Shown: positions 33,638-44,427 of the stretch, piece by piece | Position numbering within the stretch: the stretch's first letter is position 1 | How the letters are laid out: every line of letters begins with the position of its first letter | Assembly (NCBI GenBank): GCA_047495785.1 | Contig: JBLDXI010000055.1 | Span: 930,001-994,000, forward strand | From: Lepidodermella squamata | Lineage: Eukaryota; Gastrotricha | Length of the DNA: 64,000 bases | Reading direction: 5' to 3' | Made by a program: the position numbers and the translations under genes | The notes under the pieces: generated by a model | Database searches by the model: none | Told to the model about the DNA's origin: nothing | Seen by the model: only the letters and a program-made list of their open reading frames with translations

Positions 33638-33963
33638 CTAAACGCACGATAAATAGATAGCAATACGAAACCTGTGAGGTCAAAGCTGAATTACCATTTT
33701 TGCAGCTGAAATTCGAGGACGAGTTTGTCGTTAAAAAGTGGTTACCGCGAAAGCAAAAACGTTTAAAATGAGCGATTTGCAATAAAAACAAGTTTTTAAC
33801 GCAAATTTTAAGTTGGATATTTTATTTTCTCAAAATTAATACGAAATTTACAGTTTTCTATCATTATGAATGTTACAAACGGAGAGTTTAAAGCAAAAGC
33901 AAGTTTGATATCGTGATCAGTCCACTTCTTACTCCGCTTCAGTATCATAGTGATTGCTCAGAT

Positions 33964-34934
33964 CTAGAACCAAACGAAATCTTTATCGCTAACAGGCAGC
34001 GCAGGTGTCGTCAGATCAGGGCCACGGTAGAGTGGTACGATTTTATTCGGGTTGATCTGGTGCATGCTGAGGAAAGATCCAACCACAACTTGATCCATAT
34101 CCAGCGCGTAGGCCACGCCAGGAAGCTGTGCGATTTTCTTCATCCATCTGAAGATATTTGGGTAGTCCTTCTCATCACGCAGCGACTTCAAATTGACCTT
34201 GCAAAGTGTCTCATAAATAGCCGGAATGCGGACAATCCACGGGAAAATCAGAAGGTCAATGGCAGTCAGAGCATCGCCAGCAATGAACTGGTGCTTGCCG
34301 AGTAAATCGTTCAAACTATCGAGCGTCTTGAAAAACGATTTCACGGCATCTTCGTACTCTTCCTGTGTCTTGGCGAACCCAGCGCGATATGACTTCATCG
34401 CCATGTCGCCCATCAGCCATGGCAGAAGCTCTTTCTCAATCTTGTCGGCAACATTGCCGGGGTAGAGGTCGATTTGCTTGCCGCCAATAACGCCGTTAAA
34501 CGCCGTGTTGAACATGCGGACAATATCGGCTGATTCATTGTTAACAATTTGCTTCGTCTTTGTGTCAAAGAGAACTGGTACAGAAACAGCGCCATCATAG
34601 CCGGGCTTGCTTAGATGGTAGATCTCTTTCAGGAACTTGGCATTTATGACAGGATCAACGCCTAGTTTCGCATCAAAGGCCCATCCATTATCAGGATCTC
34701 GGGCGGAGCTCAAAACAATGACTTTGACTACTCCGTCAAGTTTCTTAACAGCCCGAGCGAGCAAGGTTCGGTGGGCCTGGGCAACAATAAAGATTTGCAC
34801 GCAAAATTAAGGCAAGAAAAACTATAGCTTACGAATGGGCAGACAAGAGCGACGTACAAGATGTAACGATCCGCTTCAGGCTTGAAGGTTGGATGATCGT
34901 TTGAGATGAATTCACGGAATTGTCCAGCTGCCAT
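33964..34934 (-). CDS. glutathionyl-hydroquinone reductase-like (GS-HQR A), 2 exons
   Basis: Exons 34934-34833 and 34776-33964 give 304 aa. Exon 1 ends VCPF and exon 2 starts AHRTLLARAVKKL, so the intron divides the CPxAHR active-site motif of Xi-class GSTs (ECM4/YqjG); C32 is the catalytic cysteine. GWAFDAKLGVDPV, AKFLKEIYHLSKPGYDG, SVPVLFDTKTKQIVNNESADIVRMFN and the all-alpha C-terminal half also fit GS-HQRs. These enzymes reduce glutathionyl-hydroquinones to hydroquinones using GSH. The family is usual in bacteria, fungi and plants and, as far as I know, not typical of animals. The upstream region has the AGGTCA/TATA module. About 80 percent similar by eye to copy B. Confidence 0.88.
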
Positions 34935-34980
34935 ACTTGCAAATTTATTGAGAGAAAATTTCTACACAAATGAAAAAGCA

Positions 34981-35018
34981 TTGCATGTGCAGCACTTTTA
35001 TATGTGTAAATTTGACCT
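34981..35018 (-). promoter_or_regulatory. AGGTCA-TATA promoter module of GS-HQR A
   Basis: On the gene strand: AGGTCAAATTT (35018-35008), then TATAAAAG (35002-34995), then a CTGCACATGCAA palindrome-like word (34992-34981), 47-85 bp upstream of the ATG. The same order and spacing recur before GS-HQR B and C. A second GGTCAAATTT lies further upstream near 35035. Confidence 0.55.
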
Positions 35019-35984
35019 ACTTGTGCTGAATAGAAATTTGACCGACATGTGGACGTGTTTTTTTTGCATCACGTGAGGCTCAGCAATAATAAAAAAAATC
35101 AATACCACACACACGTGTATGAAATATATAGTGTTTGCGGTTTGCGGTTACATCATTCTATTACATTATTGAGCACTTTTCCAAAACCATGCGGCATACC
35201 GTACAGCTGTACCATTTTGCCCGCGCCCAACGCTTTCCAGATAAAATAAAAAAATCAGTAACAGCAGGTATAGTAGCACCACCAGAAAGCCCTACACCTG
35301 TGCTTAATTTAGCCGTAAAGAGTTTTTTAATTCGACAAGGGTGATTGTATAAAAGCTTTTTCGTGATCTCATCGTAGCAATTCATAAGCCTAAGGATTCA
35401 ACGAGACTTTTCTACCAGCCATTTTTTTCCCGAAATTCATTTAAAATTACGTAATTATTACAGCTTCATCAATACACGCGATCTGACGCACCCGGTAGTG
35501 CAGGGTCGGGCAGACATTTTTCTAAAGACGCAATTCCTATTATCGTGATTTTCATAATTAGGAATCGTATGGCCAATCAGTTTCTTGAACTTCCCCGACA
35601 TCATGCGCCTCATTTTTAATGACAGAAGCACGCGATGCTAATTTGAAATAAATCCAAAGTTCAATTGCGATAAAAATGTGAATCGAAAAAATGTTAAGCT
35701 AAGCTGGAAACTTAACAAAAAATCGATTTTCGAAATACAGTCGGTTCTACAACCTGGTTAGTGTTCGAACATGTCAAGCTTGGTCAAAAGAAATACTTAG
35801 ATCAAAAATGACTGATTTTCCAAATAATTTATTACGAGCTCAAATTATAACTCAGGCATGCAAGCAGGAAAATTTAAATATTCTCTGCAAGCATTGAAGA
35901 ACGTCTTGCTATAAATATTAGCACGATCAAAAAATACACGAATTTACTTCTGGTCAATATAACATGAAGGGTCAATACAGGTGC
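35019..35984. other. intergenic between divergently placed GS-HQR A promoter and FMO 3' end
   Basis: No gene recognised. Apart from the promoter of GS-HQR A, it is AT-rich with scattered ACACGTG words (35112). Confidence 0.4.
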
Positions 35985-37901
35985 TCATTTATTTTTGGCC
36001 TCATTTGCACCGGGTTTAGGCCCATATAGCTCGCTTATGTGAGTTTTCAACGGTCTGCGGATGCGCTCGCCAAGAGTGGCAATGGCGTGGCGAGCCCCAG
36101 ACCACGTGTGCGGACCGAATACACGATAGTAGTAAGGGACAACATGGCCGAAATAGTAATGATAAGCTAACCTTTGAAAAAGCAGAAAAATGCAGCTCAG
36201 TTTAGTAAAATCGGTCTAAAATCACTTCCAATCCCCGGTTAGCATCATCCACGTCAAGGAAGGAATGCATCCTATCTCAGCAGCGATTTCGTCCATGTAA
36301 GCAACGCCATCAACCTAAAGAGGTGTCATTTTTAAATATGCCGATTACTTGAAAATACCTGAATAGTGTGGCGCTGTGAAGCTACATATCGCTCCGAAAT
36401 TGATTTCTTTCGTTGATTTATCTCCTTCCATCGATTCTCTACAGATGGTAGGTCCGAATCTCCACAGAATACTCTAACCTATTAAATTCAAGTTATCCAA
36501 AGTGGAGGAATTTAATTAATATTTACTGCCCAGCGAGACTGCAATTCGCTTATTGGCATGATTGCCCCAATAGGTTGAATACAGCCAATAATAGCTAGAG
36601 TTGGATGCTTCAAATAGGGCGGGAATACCAATTTATAAAGATCGATTTGATTAGCCTCGACTTTGACGACACTTTGAGGCAAAAACGCGAATCCGAAAAT
36701 GTAACCAGTGCCCAGAATGACCGCATCCAAGTCCTTGATTTCGGTGCCATCGACAAATTCAACGGAATTGGGACCAAAGCACTTGATGTCCGGCTGAACT
36801 TTTATCAAGCCACTCAAGACTCGGTTTGGAAAATCGTCGTTCACCTGATTTTTAACATAATAAATGATTAAGTAGTTGCATAATGTCTCGTCATACCAAG
36901 ATGTGTTGCGCAGAGGGTCCATACTTGGGGCGAAGGCCCAAGAGGTCGTGATCAACTTTGATGATCAACTTTTCGGCACACAAATCACTAACCCACCAGG
37001 GAAATAGATTTAGCAAATTTGCTGTGAATCTATTCATAGCGGAATCGAGAGGCATTCCCTGGGAGGAAATAATCTTTGGAAATTAAATTAACTAGGGACA
37101 AAATAAGCGAACATTAGGAAGCGAACGAGGAAAACACCAGGTTCCCCTACGTGTACTGATATGCAAAGATTTTGCAAAGCGGCACAGCTCGACAGCAACG
37201 TCGCCGCCAGAGTTCCCAATCCCAACAACCAGAACGTTCTTATCGACAAACTGGTCACCCTTCTTGTAGTCGTGGGTGTGAAGGACGATTCCTTCAGGAC
37301 AAAATTAAACGTGGAAGATTAATTCTAGGAAAATATTCTTGCCTTCAAACTTGTCAAGGCCAGGCAGCTTTGGGACATTTGGCTGAGCATGATGGCCAGT
37401 GCATACTAGAACGCCATCGAAAATTTCTTTCTTGTCTACATTTTTTTCGTTGCGATAACTGACTTCCCAACGACCTGTTGAAGTATTGGTTTGAATAAAT
37501 TCAGGCTTATAGTAAATGTACACACCGGTAGATTCGTAATCGCTAGCGTAATCAACTTTCGAGACCGATGTTTTAAACTGAATATGTTTAATGAGTCCAA
37601 AATGATCCGCATATTTTCGGAAGTATTGCAGAATCATATCGTGACGCATGAAGTTTGGGTAATCGTCGGGAATAGGAAAATCGCTGTACGCCATAACTTC
37701 TTTGCTGGTGTTGATTACCGTGCTCTTAGCAACACTGCCTTTAGCTGTGATCTCATCAGTATACCGCCACAGTCCGCCGATGTCGTTTGTACCTTCAAAG
37801 CAAGTGACATCAGCGCCTGCCTCCAGGCACGATTTGATAGCAGCTAAGCCAGAAGCTCCCGCTCCGATAACGCAGAATCGCTTCTTGTTCTCCGAAGGCA
37901 T
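35985..37901 (-). CDS. flavin-containing monooxygenase (dimethylaniline monooxygenase type), 7 exons
   Basis: Exons 37901-37343, 37291-37113, 37058-36897, 36844-36527, 36478-36359, 36314-36226 and 36171-35985 join in phase to 537 aa, the normal FMO length. FAD site VIGAGASG (Gly at 13, 15, 18), EGTNDIGGLW, HDYKKGDQF, NADPH site VVGIGNSGGDVAVEL, STRRGTW, VNDDFPNRVLSG, and the FMO signature ILGTGYIFGF. FMOs oxygenate N- and S-containing xenobiotics. The first intron uses a GC donor (G|GCAAG) with AG acceptor; the other five are GT-AG of 44-54 nt. The last codons contain AATAAA overlapping the stop. It lies inside the quinone/xenobiotic cluster between two GS-HQR genes. Confidence 0.85.
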
Positions 37902-38692
37902 CTAACTGTAAGATAATCTACGGCAACAGATAAAAGAGGGCTTTACAAATTAGAGTTATCAAATACGGCAATTGGCAAGTATTATTAATTGGAAGTTGGA
38001 AGGAACAGTGATACTTGCGTGGAACTTTGAAGCCTTGTCAAATGTTGAACAGTCAGTCGCCATCAGATCCTATCGAAGCTTTGACTAATTTGCTTATTGT
38101 TTTTTAAAGCTCTTTTTCAAAGGGCTCTTTACAATCGTTTTACAGCATAAGATTTTTCATTGGAGCAAATATCAAGCAGCAGGCATCTACTGCTTCTACT
38201 CCAAGCTATCAAGCGCAGCGACCTGGAAAAAAGCAATCCAGGAGAAACTACTATGAATGTAAACAAAAAAACAGCAAATAACACGACACGATAAAGCCGC
38301 AGGTGTATGCGTATTGATGAAAAAACAGCTCTAATAGCGGAGCATATTATAATATTAGCTGCGTTTTCCGCAACTATCGCGGCGCATTATAAGGTAACTA
38401 TTTTTTTCAACCGAAGCCGTCAAATTTCACTTGAAAAAACAGCGAATTAACCTCGAAATGAAGTTTCATGTGTTACACTAACTTCTGTGATTGTTGTGGC
38501 CGTGTTAATTGATGCCGTTCGATATTATTATTTGCACTAATAAATGAACAGTGCATACCGAGAGGGCTTTGAAGCCAGGGCCATTGCGCATTATATTTAT
38601 AAGAACCGATGATAAGATCTTAAACAGGCAACAGATATCATGAGCAGGAAAAAACGGCAATTGTCTGCGTTTATTTTGCAAAATCGATCAGA
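37902..38692. other. intergenic, no gene seen
   Basis: Upstream side of the FMO gene and downstream side of the GS-HQR fragment. No coding features recognised. Confidence 0.4.
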
Positions 38693-38870
38693 TTAGAGCC
38701 AAACGAAATCTTTATCGTTCAAAGGTAGCGCAGGTGCCGTCAGATAGGGGCCACGTACGAGTTTATTCGGGTTGATCTGGTGCATGCCGAGGAAAGATCC
38801 AACCACAACTTGATCCATATGCTTTGCGAATTGACTTTGCGAAGCGGCTCATAAATAGCTGGAAAACAGG
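38693..38870 (-). pseudogene. GS-HQR C-terminal fragment with internal deletion
   Basis: The minus strand reads AIYEPLRKVN, then jumps into MDQVVVGSFLGMHQINPNKL and ends with ALPLNDKDFVWL and a stop at 38695-38693. Compared with copies A and B, about 30 residues between KVN and MDQVV are missing, the two parts are in different frames, and the N-terminal 200 residues are absent. A decayed tandem copy. Confidence 0.75.
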
Positions 38871-39294
38871 GTCTGATCTCTATGCGAAATACCGTCGGAA
38901 TGATGTCTGAACCTTTTGCCAAAATTTAGGTCCAGCAGCTGGCTATAAAGTGGCATTGAGGACAATTTACGTAGGGCTTGGAGAAACGTTGTTATAGTAT
39001 ATATTTTTATTGTTGAATCCACAAACCAACGACACTTGAATACTTATTTAGATTAATATATGGTTAAGTGAATCAGGTTAGACAGCTCTAAAGCTATTTA
39101 GTAATGATATTAAAATAGTATTATGATTATTAAAATGATCGGGTGGTTTTCATGTGACTACTAAGAGGGCTTGAAGCCAGGGCTATTGAACATTAATTAT
39201 ATAAGAACAGAAGTACCAGATTGTGCACAGACAGCAGATATACAAAGAAAAAAGGGTAGTTTGTCCGCGTTTGTATCATGACGATTGTTCAATT
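38871..39294. other. intergenic, no gene seen
   Basis: AT-rich. The text around 39160-39250 (GAGGGCTTGAAGCCAGGGC and following) resembles 38570-38660, showing that the spacer was duplicated together with the GS-HQR copies. Confidence 0.45.
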
Positions 39295-40268
39295 CTAGAA
39301 CCAAGCGAAATCTTTATCGCTCAAAGGTAGCGCAGGTGTCGTCAGGTCAGGGCCGCGGTAAAGTGGTACAAGTTTATTTGGGTTCAGCTGATGCATGCCG
39401 ATGAATGTTGCAGCCACAACTTGATCCATATCCAGTGCGTAAGCAAAGCCCGGAAGCTGTGCAATTTTCTTCATCCATTTGTAGATATTCGGATAGTCCT
39501 TCTCATCACGCAGCGACTTCAAATTGACCTTACAAAGCGGCTCATAAATAGCCGGAATGCGGACAATCCACGGGAACACCAGAAGGTCAATAGCTGTCAG
39601 AACATCGCCGGCTATGAACTGTTGCTTGCCAAGCAAATCGTTCAGACGATCAAGTGAACCAAAGAACAATTTCACGGCATCTTCGTATTCCTGCTGAGTC
39701 TTAGCCAAACCGGCCCGAAATGACTTCATCGCCATGTCATTCATCAGCCATGGCAGCAGCTCTTTCTCGATCTTGTCGGAAACATTGATGGGATACAGAT
39801 CGATTTGCTTGCCGCCAATAACTCCATTGAACGCCGTGTTGAACATGCGAACAATGTCGGCCGACTCATTGTTAACAATTCGCTTCGTCTTAGTGTCGAA
39901 CAAGACTGGGACCGAAATAGGTCCACTGTAGTCGGGCTTGCTTAGAAGATATATCTCTTTCAAGAACTTGGCATTGATGACTGGATCAACGCCTAGTTTC
40001 GCATCAAAAGCCCATCCATTCTCATGGCATCGAGGAGCTGAACTCAACAGAACGACTTTAACAACCCCTTCTAGTTTTTTGACAGTCCAAGCGAGCAAAG
40101 TTCGGTGGGCCTAAAAATACATAATGCAGGCTGTGGATATGACAAGACATTTGTATAGCTTACGAATGGGCAGACCGTAGCGGCGTATAAGATGTAACGA
40201 TCCGCTTCAGGCTTGAAGGTCGGATGTTCGTTTGAGATGAAGTCACGGAATTGTCCAGCAGCTGCCAT
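39295..40268 (-). CDS. glutathionyl-hydroquinone reductase-like (GS-HQR B), 2 exons
   Basis: Exons 40268-40164 and 40110-39295 give 306 aa. C33 of TVCPF is the predicted catalytic cysteine and exon 2 opens with AHRTLLAWTVKKLEG. It is closest to copy A; the same intron position (phase 0, inside CPF|AHR) and the stop context are kept. GGKQIDLYP, LPWLMNDMAMKS and GKQQFIAGDVLTAIDLLVFP are conserved with A and C. An intact active site suggests an active enzyme reducing glutathionyl-hydroquinones. Confidence 0.88.
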
Positions 40269-40314
40269 TATTGCAAAAGATTCGAGAGAAATATTCGATT
40301 ATATGAATAAAAAA

Positions 40315-40353
40315 CTGCATGCGCAGTACGCTTTAAATAGGCAAATTTGACCT
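40315..40353 (-). promoter_or_regulatory. AGGTCA-TATA promoter module of GS-HQR B
   Basis: On the gene strand: AGGTCAAATTT (40353-40343), ATTTAAAG (40338-40331), then CTGCGCATGCAG (40326-40315), a perfect palindrome. Same order and near-identical spacing as in the A promoter. Confidence 0.55.
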
Positions 40354-41248
40354 CTGCGGCAAAAAAATATGGCCAACCCGCAAGACATTTATGCGTAGTA
40401 CACACAGTAATAACAGCATAATCAATACATCACTCACGTGTGTGGAGAATAACATAGAGTGGTTGTTACATTCAGGATTCAGGGCAATTAAATATGAGAC
40501 ACTGCATACATTTCTATCTTTTAGTGTTATCAGCACGAGTTTATCTGTTCGCTGAAGATCCCCTCGGGGAGGTCAAGAAAATTCTCGCCTGTATTTCATA
40601 GCCATCGTCCATTGCCATACCATCAACTGTTGTATCTCAGCTAACTCAATTTTTTCATTGGAGTTATTGAAAAATTATTTTTATCGGGGTTTTTCAATCC
40701 CGTCGAAACACCTCTAGATTGGGTAATCAAAGGCGCTCCATCCAAGGAACCTGGCATTGGCTCACGCGGAGTCAAAAAGCATCAACAATTAATATTTTGG
40801 GCATTGGCGTCAATATCAACGGAAAAATCGTTTGTATAATTAACGTGAATTAACGATTAACCATTGCCCAGAGTTTACCACATAAATTCATCAAGCTGAA
40901 GGCTGACAATAACTACTATAGCGTAAGACCTTGAAATATCCCAATTCAAAATTTCGGCTCCAAATTCCTGATTACAAATGAGATCACGTTGTAATGCACC
41001 CGAGTTTATTAGGATTTAGTCCTTCCGATTGGCAAACATACCCATAAATGGGCCAAAATAGCATAGAGTTCTTCGTTACGTCCGTCGCAAAATACAGTTT
41101 GGTTTAAATATATGACAAGAAAGTTTGAAACTATGGCGATATTTTTAAGCATTCATTAGAACGTAATTGCGATATCGTTAAAAGACAACAGACAAACGAA
41201 GAAAAATAGCAACTGTCAAATTTTATATTATCATGGCAATGTTCGATT
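40354..41248. other. intergenic, no gene seen
   Basis: Promoter side of GS-HQR B and 3' side of copy C. No gene, RNA or array recognised. Confidence 0.4.
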
Positions 41249-42222
41249 TTAGAACCAAGCGAAATCTTTATCGCTCAAAGGTAGCGCAGGTGTCTTCAAG
41301 TCAGGGCCCCGGTAGAGTGCAACGATTTTATGCGGGTTGATCGCTTGCATGCCAAAGTATGTTCCAACCATAATTTGATCCATATCCATCGCGATGTCAA
41401 CGCCAGGAAGTTGCGCAATTTTCTTGGTCCAGGTAAAAATATTCGGATAGTCCTTTTCATCACGCAGCGACTTCAAATTTAGCTTGAAAAGCGGCTCGTA
41501 AAGAAACGGAACGCGGACAAGCCACGGAAATACCATGAGGTCGATTGCAGTCAGAACATTACCAGCTATGAACTGCTGCTTTCCAAGCAAATCGTTCAAG
41601 CGATCGAGCGAGCTGAAGAACATTTTAGCATTAGTTTCGTATTCTTCCTGGGTCTTGGCGAAACCAGCCGCATATGTCCTCATCACCATGTCATCCATCA
41701 ACGGCGGCAACAGTTCTTTTTCGATCTTGTCAGCATTGGCAATATTAGGAGGATAGAGGTTGATTTGCTTGCCTCCAATAAGACCATTGAAAGCCGTGTT
41801 GAATATGCGAACAATGTCGGCCGACTCGTTGTTAACAACCAGCTTCGTCTTAGAGTCGAACAGGGCTGGGAGCGAAGCAGGACCAGTGTAGTTAGGGTTG
41901 CCTAACAGGTAGATATCTTTCAAGAATTTAGCATTGATGACCGGATCGACGCCGACTTTAGCATCGAAACCCCATCCGTTTTCAGGGTCTCGGAGAGAAC
42001 TCAAAATAACGACCTTAACGACCTTCTCGAGTTTTTTGACAGCCCTAGCCAGCAAGGTTCGGTGAGCCTATAGAAATAGAGTTGCCGGCTATGAATGACA
42101 AAAAGTAAATAGCTTACGAATGGGCTGACAAGAGCGACGTACAAGACGTAACGATCCGCTTCAGGCTTGAAGGTCGGATGGTCGTCAGAAATAAATTCGC
42201 GAAATTGTGCCACAGCCGCCAT
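41249..42222 (-). CDS. GS-HQR-like protein C with serine at the catalytic cysteine
   Basis: Exons 42222-42118 and 42067-41249 give 307 aa, intact, with the same intron position as the other copies. The active-site motif reads VSPF|AHRTLLARAVKKL: codon AGC (Ser33) stands where A, B, D and E have TGC (Cys). GS-HQRs need this cysteine to attack the glutathionyl group, so copy C probably lacks that reaction; Ser-type GSTs can still activate GSH for conjugation, so a changed function is possible. The rest of the fold is conserved and the frame is open, so it is likely maintained. It is syntenic and close to A and B. Confidence 0.85.
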
Positions 42223-42269
42223 TTTTTACTAATAATTCGAAAGAAAAATTCTATTTGAATGTAAAAAAC

Positions 42270-42309
42270 TGCACGCGCAGCTTTGCTTTATATGTGCGAT
42301 TTTGACCGA
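42270..42309 (-). promoter_or_regulatory. GGTCA-TATA promoter module of GS-HQR C
   Basis: On the gene strand: CGGTCAAAAT (42309-42300), ATATAAAG (42294-42287), CTGCGCGTGCAG (42281-42270). Same module as in A and B with a one-base change in the half-site. Confidence 0.5.
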
Positions 42310-42925
42310 CATGTGCTGAAAGTAAATACAAACGGCGCTAGATATAAGTCTTTTTTGCGTGTCCGAAACTAGATCTCACCACTCTAATAATAATAAAATC
42401 AATACCGCATACACGTGTTTGCGGTTGACGCACTCAGACATTTTTTCAATGTTATCCTGAACCGCGGCTGTATTATTGTATAGGGACGTCAGTGGCGCCG
42501 TTTTACTTCTTCAACGACTAGCGACTTTTTACGTAGAACTCATCTCAAAGAGGCGTTGTGAAATTCTTTAAGCATGGCCGGCTGGTGGCGCTGCAATAGA
42601 AGAAAACCGGCATAGATATTACGCTAAACCGCGAGTCAGGCACGCATCGCGTTACATCAACTTATATTAGCTAATTTCGTTCAAAGTTTATCACTTTCTA
42701 TTCTAATTTTTTATTTTGAACAAGCCGATTTTAATCATTTGTCTTTATTTAGGGTGGAAACGCGAAATAAGACTGATAACCAAGCTTAACAGTTCAGTTT
42801 AAAGTGAGATATTTAAACGGCGAACATAATTATCTAAATTAAATAGAAATGTCAATCTTCAAGCACAATTATTGATTATCATAGTCATTTTCCTCATTCC
42901 CAATCAGAGATGAAATCCGCGATCT
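42310..42925. other. intergenic, no gene seen
   Basis: Between GS-HQR C promoter and GS-HQR D 3' end; AT-rich, no coding features. Confidence 0.4.
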
Positions 42926-43893
42926 TTACATCCATGCATAATCGCTGTCGCTATGTGGAATAGCCGGAGTCAAAAGGTTAGGACCTCGGTAGATTGGCGC
43001 CATTCTCGACGGATTTACCGCACGCATATTATTGGCCATGCCGATCACAATGTCATCCATCTTCAGCGTTTCAGCAACACCGGGAACTTGCGCTACCCGT
43101 CGCAACCAGTTGAAAATATTCGGATAGTCCACGTTGTTTCGCAGCGATTTCAAGTTGACTTTGCACAAATATTCGAAGCAAGCAGGAATTCGTAAAATGT
43201 TGGGGAAGATGTTCAGGTCAGCTTCACTAAACACATCTCCAGCCAGGAATTTACGCTTCGAAAGCAGCTCATCGAGTTGATCAAGAGCTGCGAAAATCTC
43301 CCACGATATTTTATCAAACTCTTCTTGAGATTTTGCATTGTTGATGAAGTAGACCTTCATCGCGACATCGTTTACCAACCATTTGAGTCTCTTCTCACCT
43401 TCGGCAGCCAATTCAGGTGGGCTCAGATTGATTTGCTTCCCCTCAACAACACCATGGAAGGCGGTGTTGAGCATGTGAACAATTGCAGCCGAATCGTTGT
43501 TGACAATGGTGTTGGTCTTGGTGTCGAAAAGCACAGGAACTGAATAAGCACCGGTGTATTCCGGCTTGAATTTGTTGTAGATCTCCTTCAAGAACTTGGC
43601 ATTCATGACTGGGTCGACGCCGTACTTGGGATCGAATTGATAGCCATTGTCAGGATCGCGAAATGGACTCATAACAACGAGTTGAATGTATTTCTCCAAT
43701 TTCTTCACGGCTCTGACTATTATTGCTCGGTGGGCCTGAATAAAATTGAGCCGATTAACCCCTGAATCAAGGTTTGAAATTTAAAACTCACGTATGGGCA
43801 AACATAAGGGCCGTAGATGATGTAGCGACCAGCCTCAGGCTTGTAAATCGGATGGTCTTTCGAGATGACTTCGAGGAAAGGATCGGTCGTCAT
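42926..43893 (-). CDS. glutathionyl-hydroquinone reductase-like (GS-HQR D), 2 exons
   Basis: Exons 43893-43792 and 43735-42926 give 303 aa. The motif is VCPY|AHRAIIVRAVKKLEK with C32 and the conserved phase-0 intron. It is more diverged from A-C (for example LNTAFHGVVEGKQINLSPPE, RRVAQVPGVAETLKMDD), indicating an older duplicate. It is transcribed away from NmrA N4, with 534 bp between the two ATGs that must serve both promoters. Confidence 0.87.
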
Positions 43894-44427
43894 TTTATAC
43901 TTGCTTGACAGAAAACTTTTTGAGTAAGCAACTAGAGGCGAAAATATTCTGCGTTGAAAACTTGTCAGCATATATGGCGGAATCTATAGGTTTTGCGCCG
44001 GCTTATATACAGTTTGCCGCTAATGCAAACACGTGTTTTTTTTGGCCTTGTGTACACACTCAGACCACAGACTGGCTATGTAGTATTGGCTTAGATAAAA
44101 TGCGTACAAATACTACGCCGTTTAGCCTTATTTGTGGGATGAAAAAAAATTCGCGTGTTTTTGACTCACTTATGTGCTGCCCATAAGCGTGCGAGTACAG
44201 CCTATAGAAATTTATTGATCGAAGCTTTTTTTCAATGAATACGCCTGTCCATAGCGTGTTATAAGGGTCAAATTTATTTGACAAATAGTGCAAAAATCAG
44301 CAAATTTCACCGTATTTCAGTATTTTAATTTTTGAAGACGGCATCAATTTCCAATTTCTTGGCGATATTAGCGCTTATCATCGGCGTATTTGTTAGTAGA
44401 TATTACATTTTCCATTCATCTGTCGAT
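43894..44427. promoter_or_regulatory. divergent promoter region of GS-HQR D and NmrA N4
   Basis: It contains an inverted repeat GTCAAAT-TT-ATTTGAC at 44267-44282 that includes the same GGTCAAATTT 10-mer (44266-44275) as the A and B promoters, plus ACACGTG near 44032 and TATATAC/TATATGG boxes near 43970 and 44005 on the GS-HQR D side. No gene inside. Confidence 0.45.

Noticed and set aside
34413-34598. Overlapping short ORFs inside GS-HQR, SDR and NmrA genes
   Set aside because: Alternative frames of clear genes, with no independent evidence.
34981-42309. CTGCGCGTGCAG as a xenobiotic response element (AhR site)
   Set aside because: Only the GCGTG core is present in copy C and it is not kept in A or B; the T at the required upstream position is missing.
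44332-44427. Hydrophobic N-terminal extension of NmrA N4
   Set aside because: The frame is open but starts only at TTG and none of the paralogues has such an extension.
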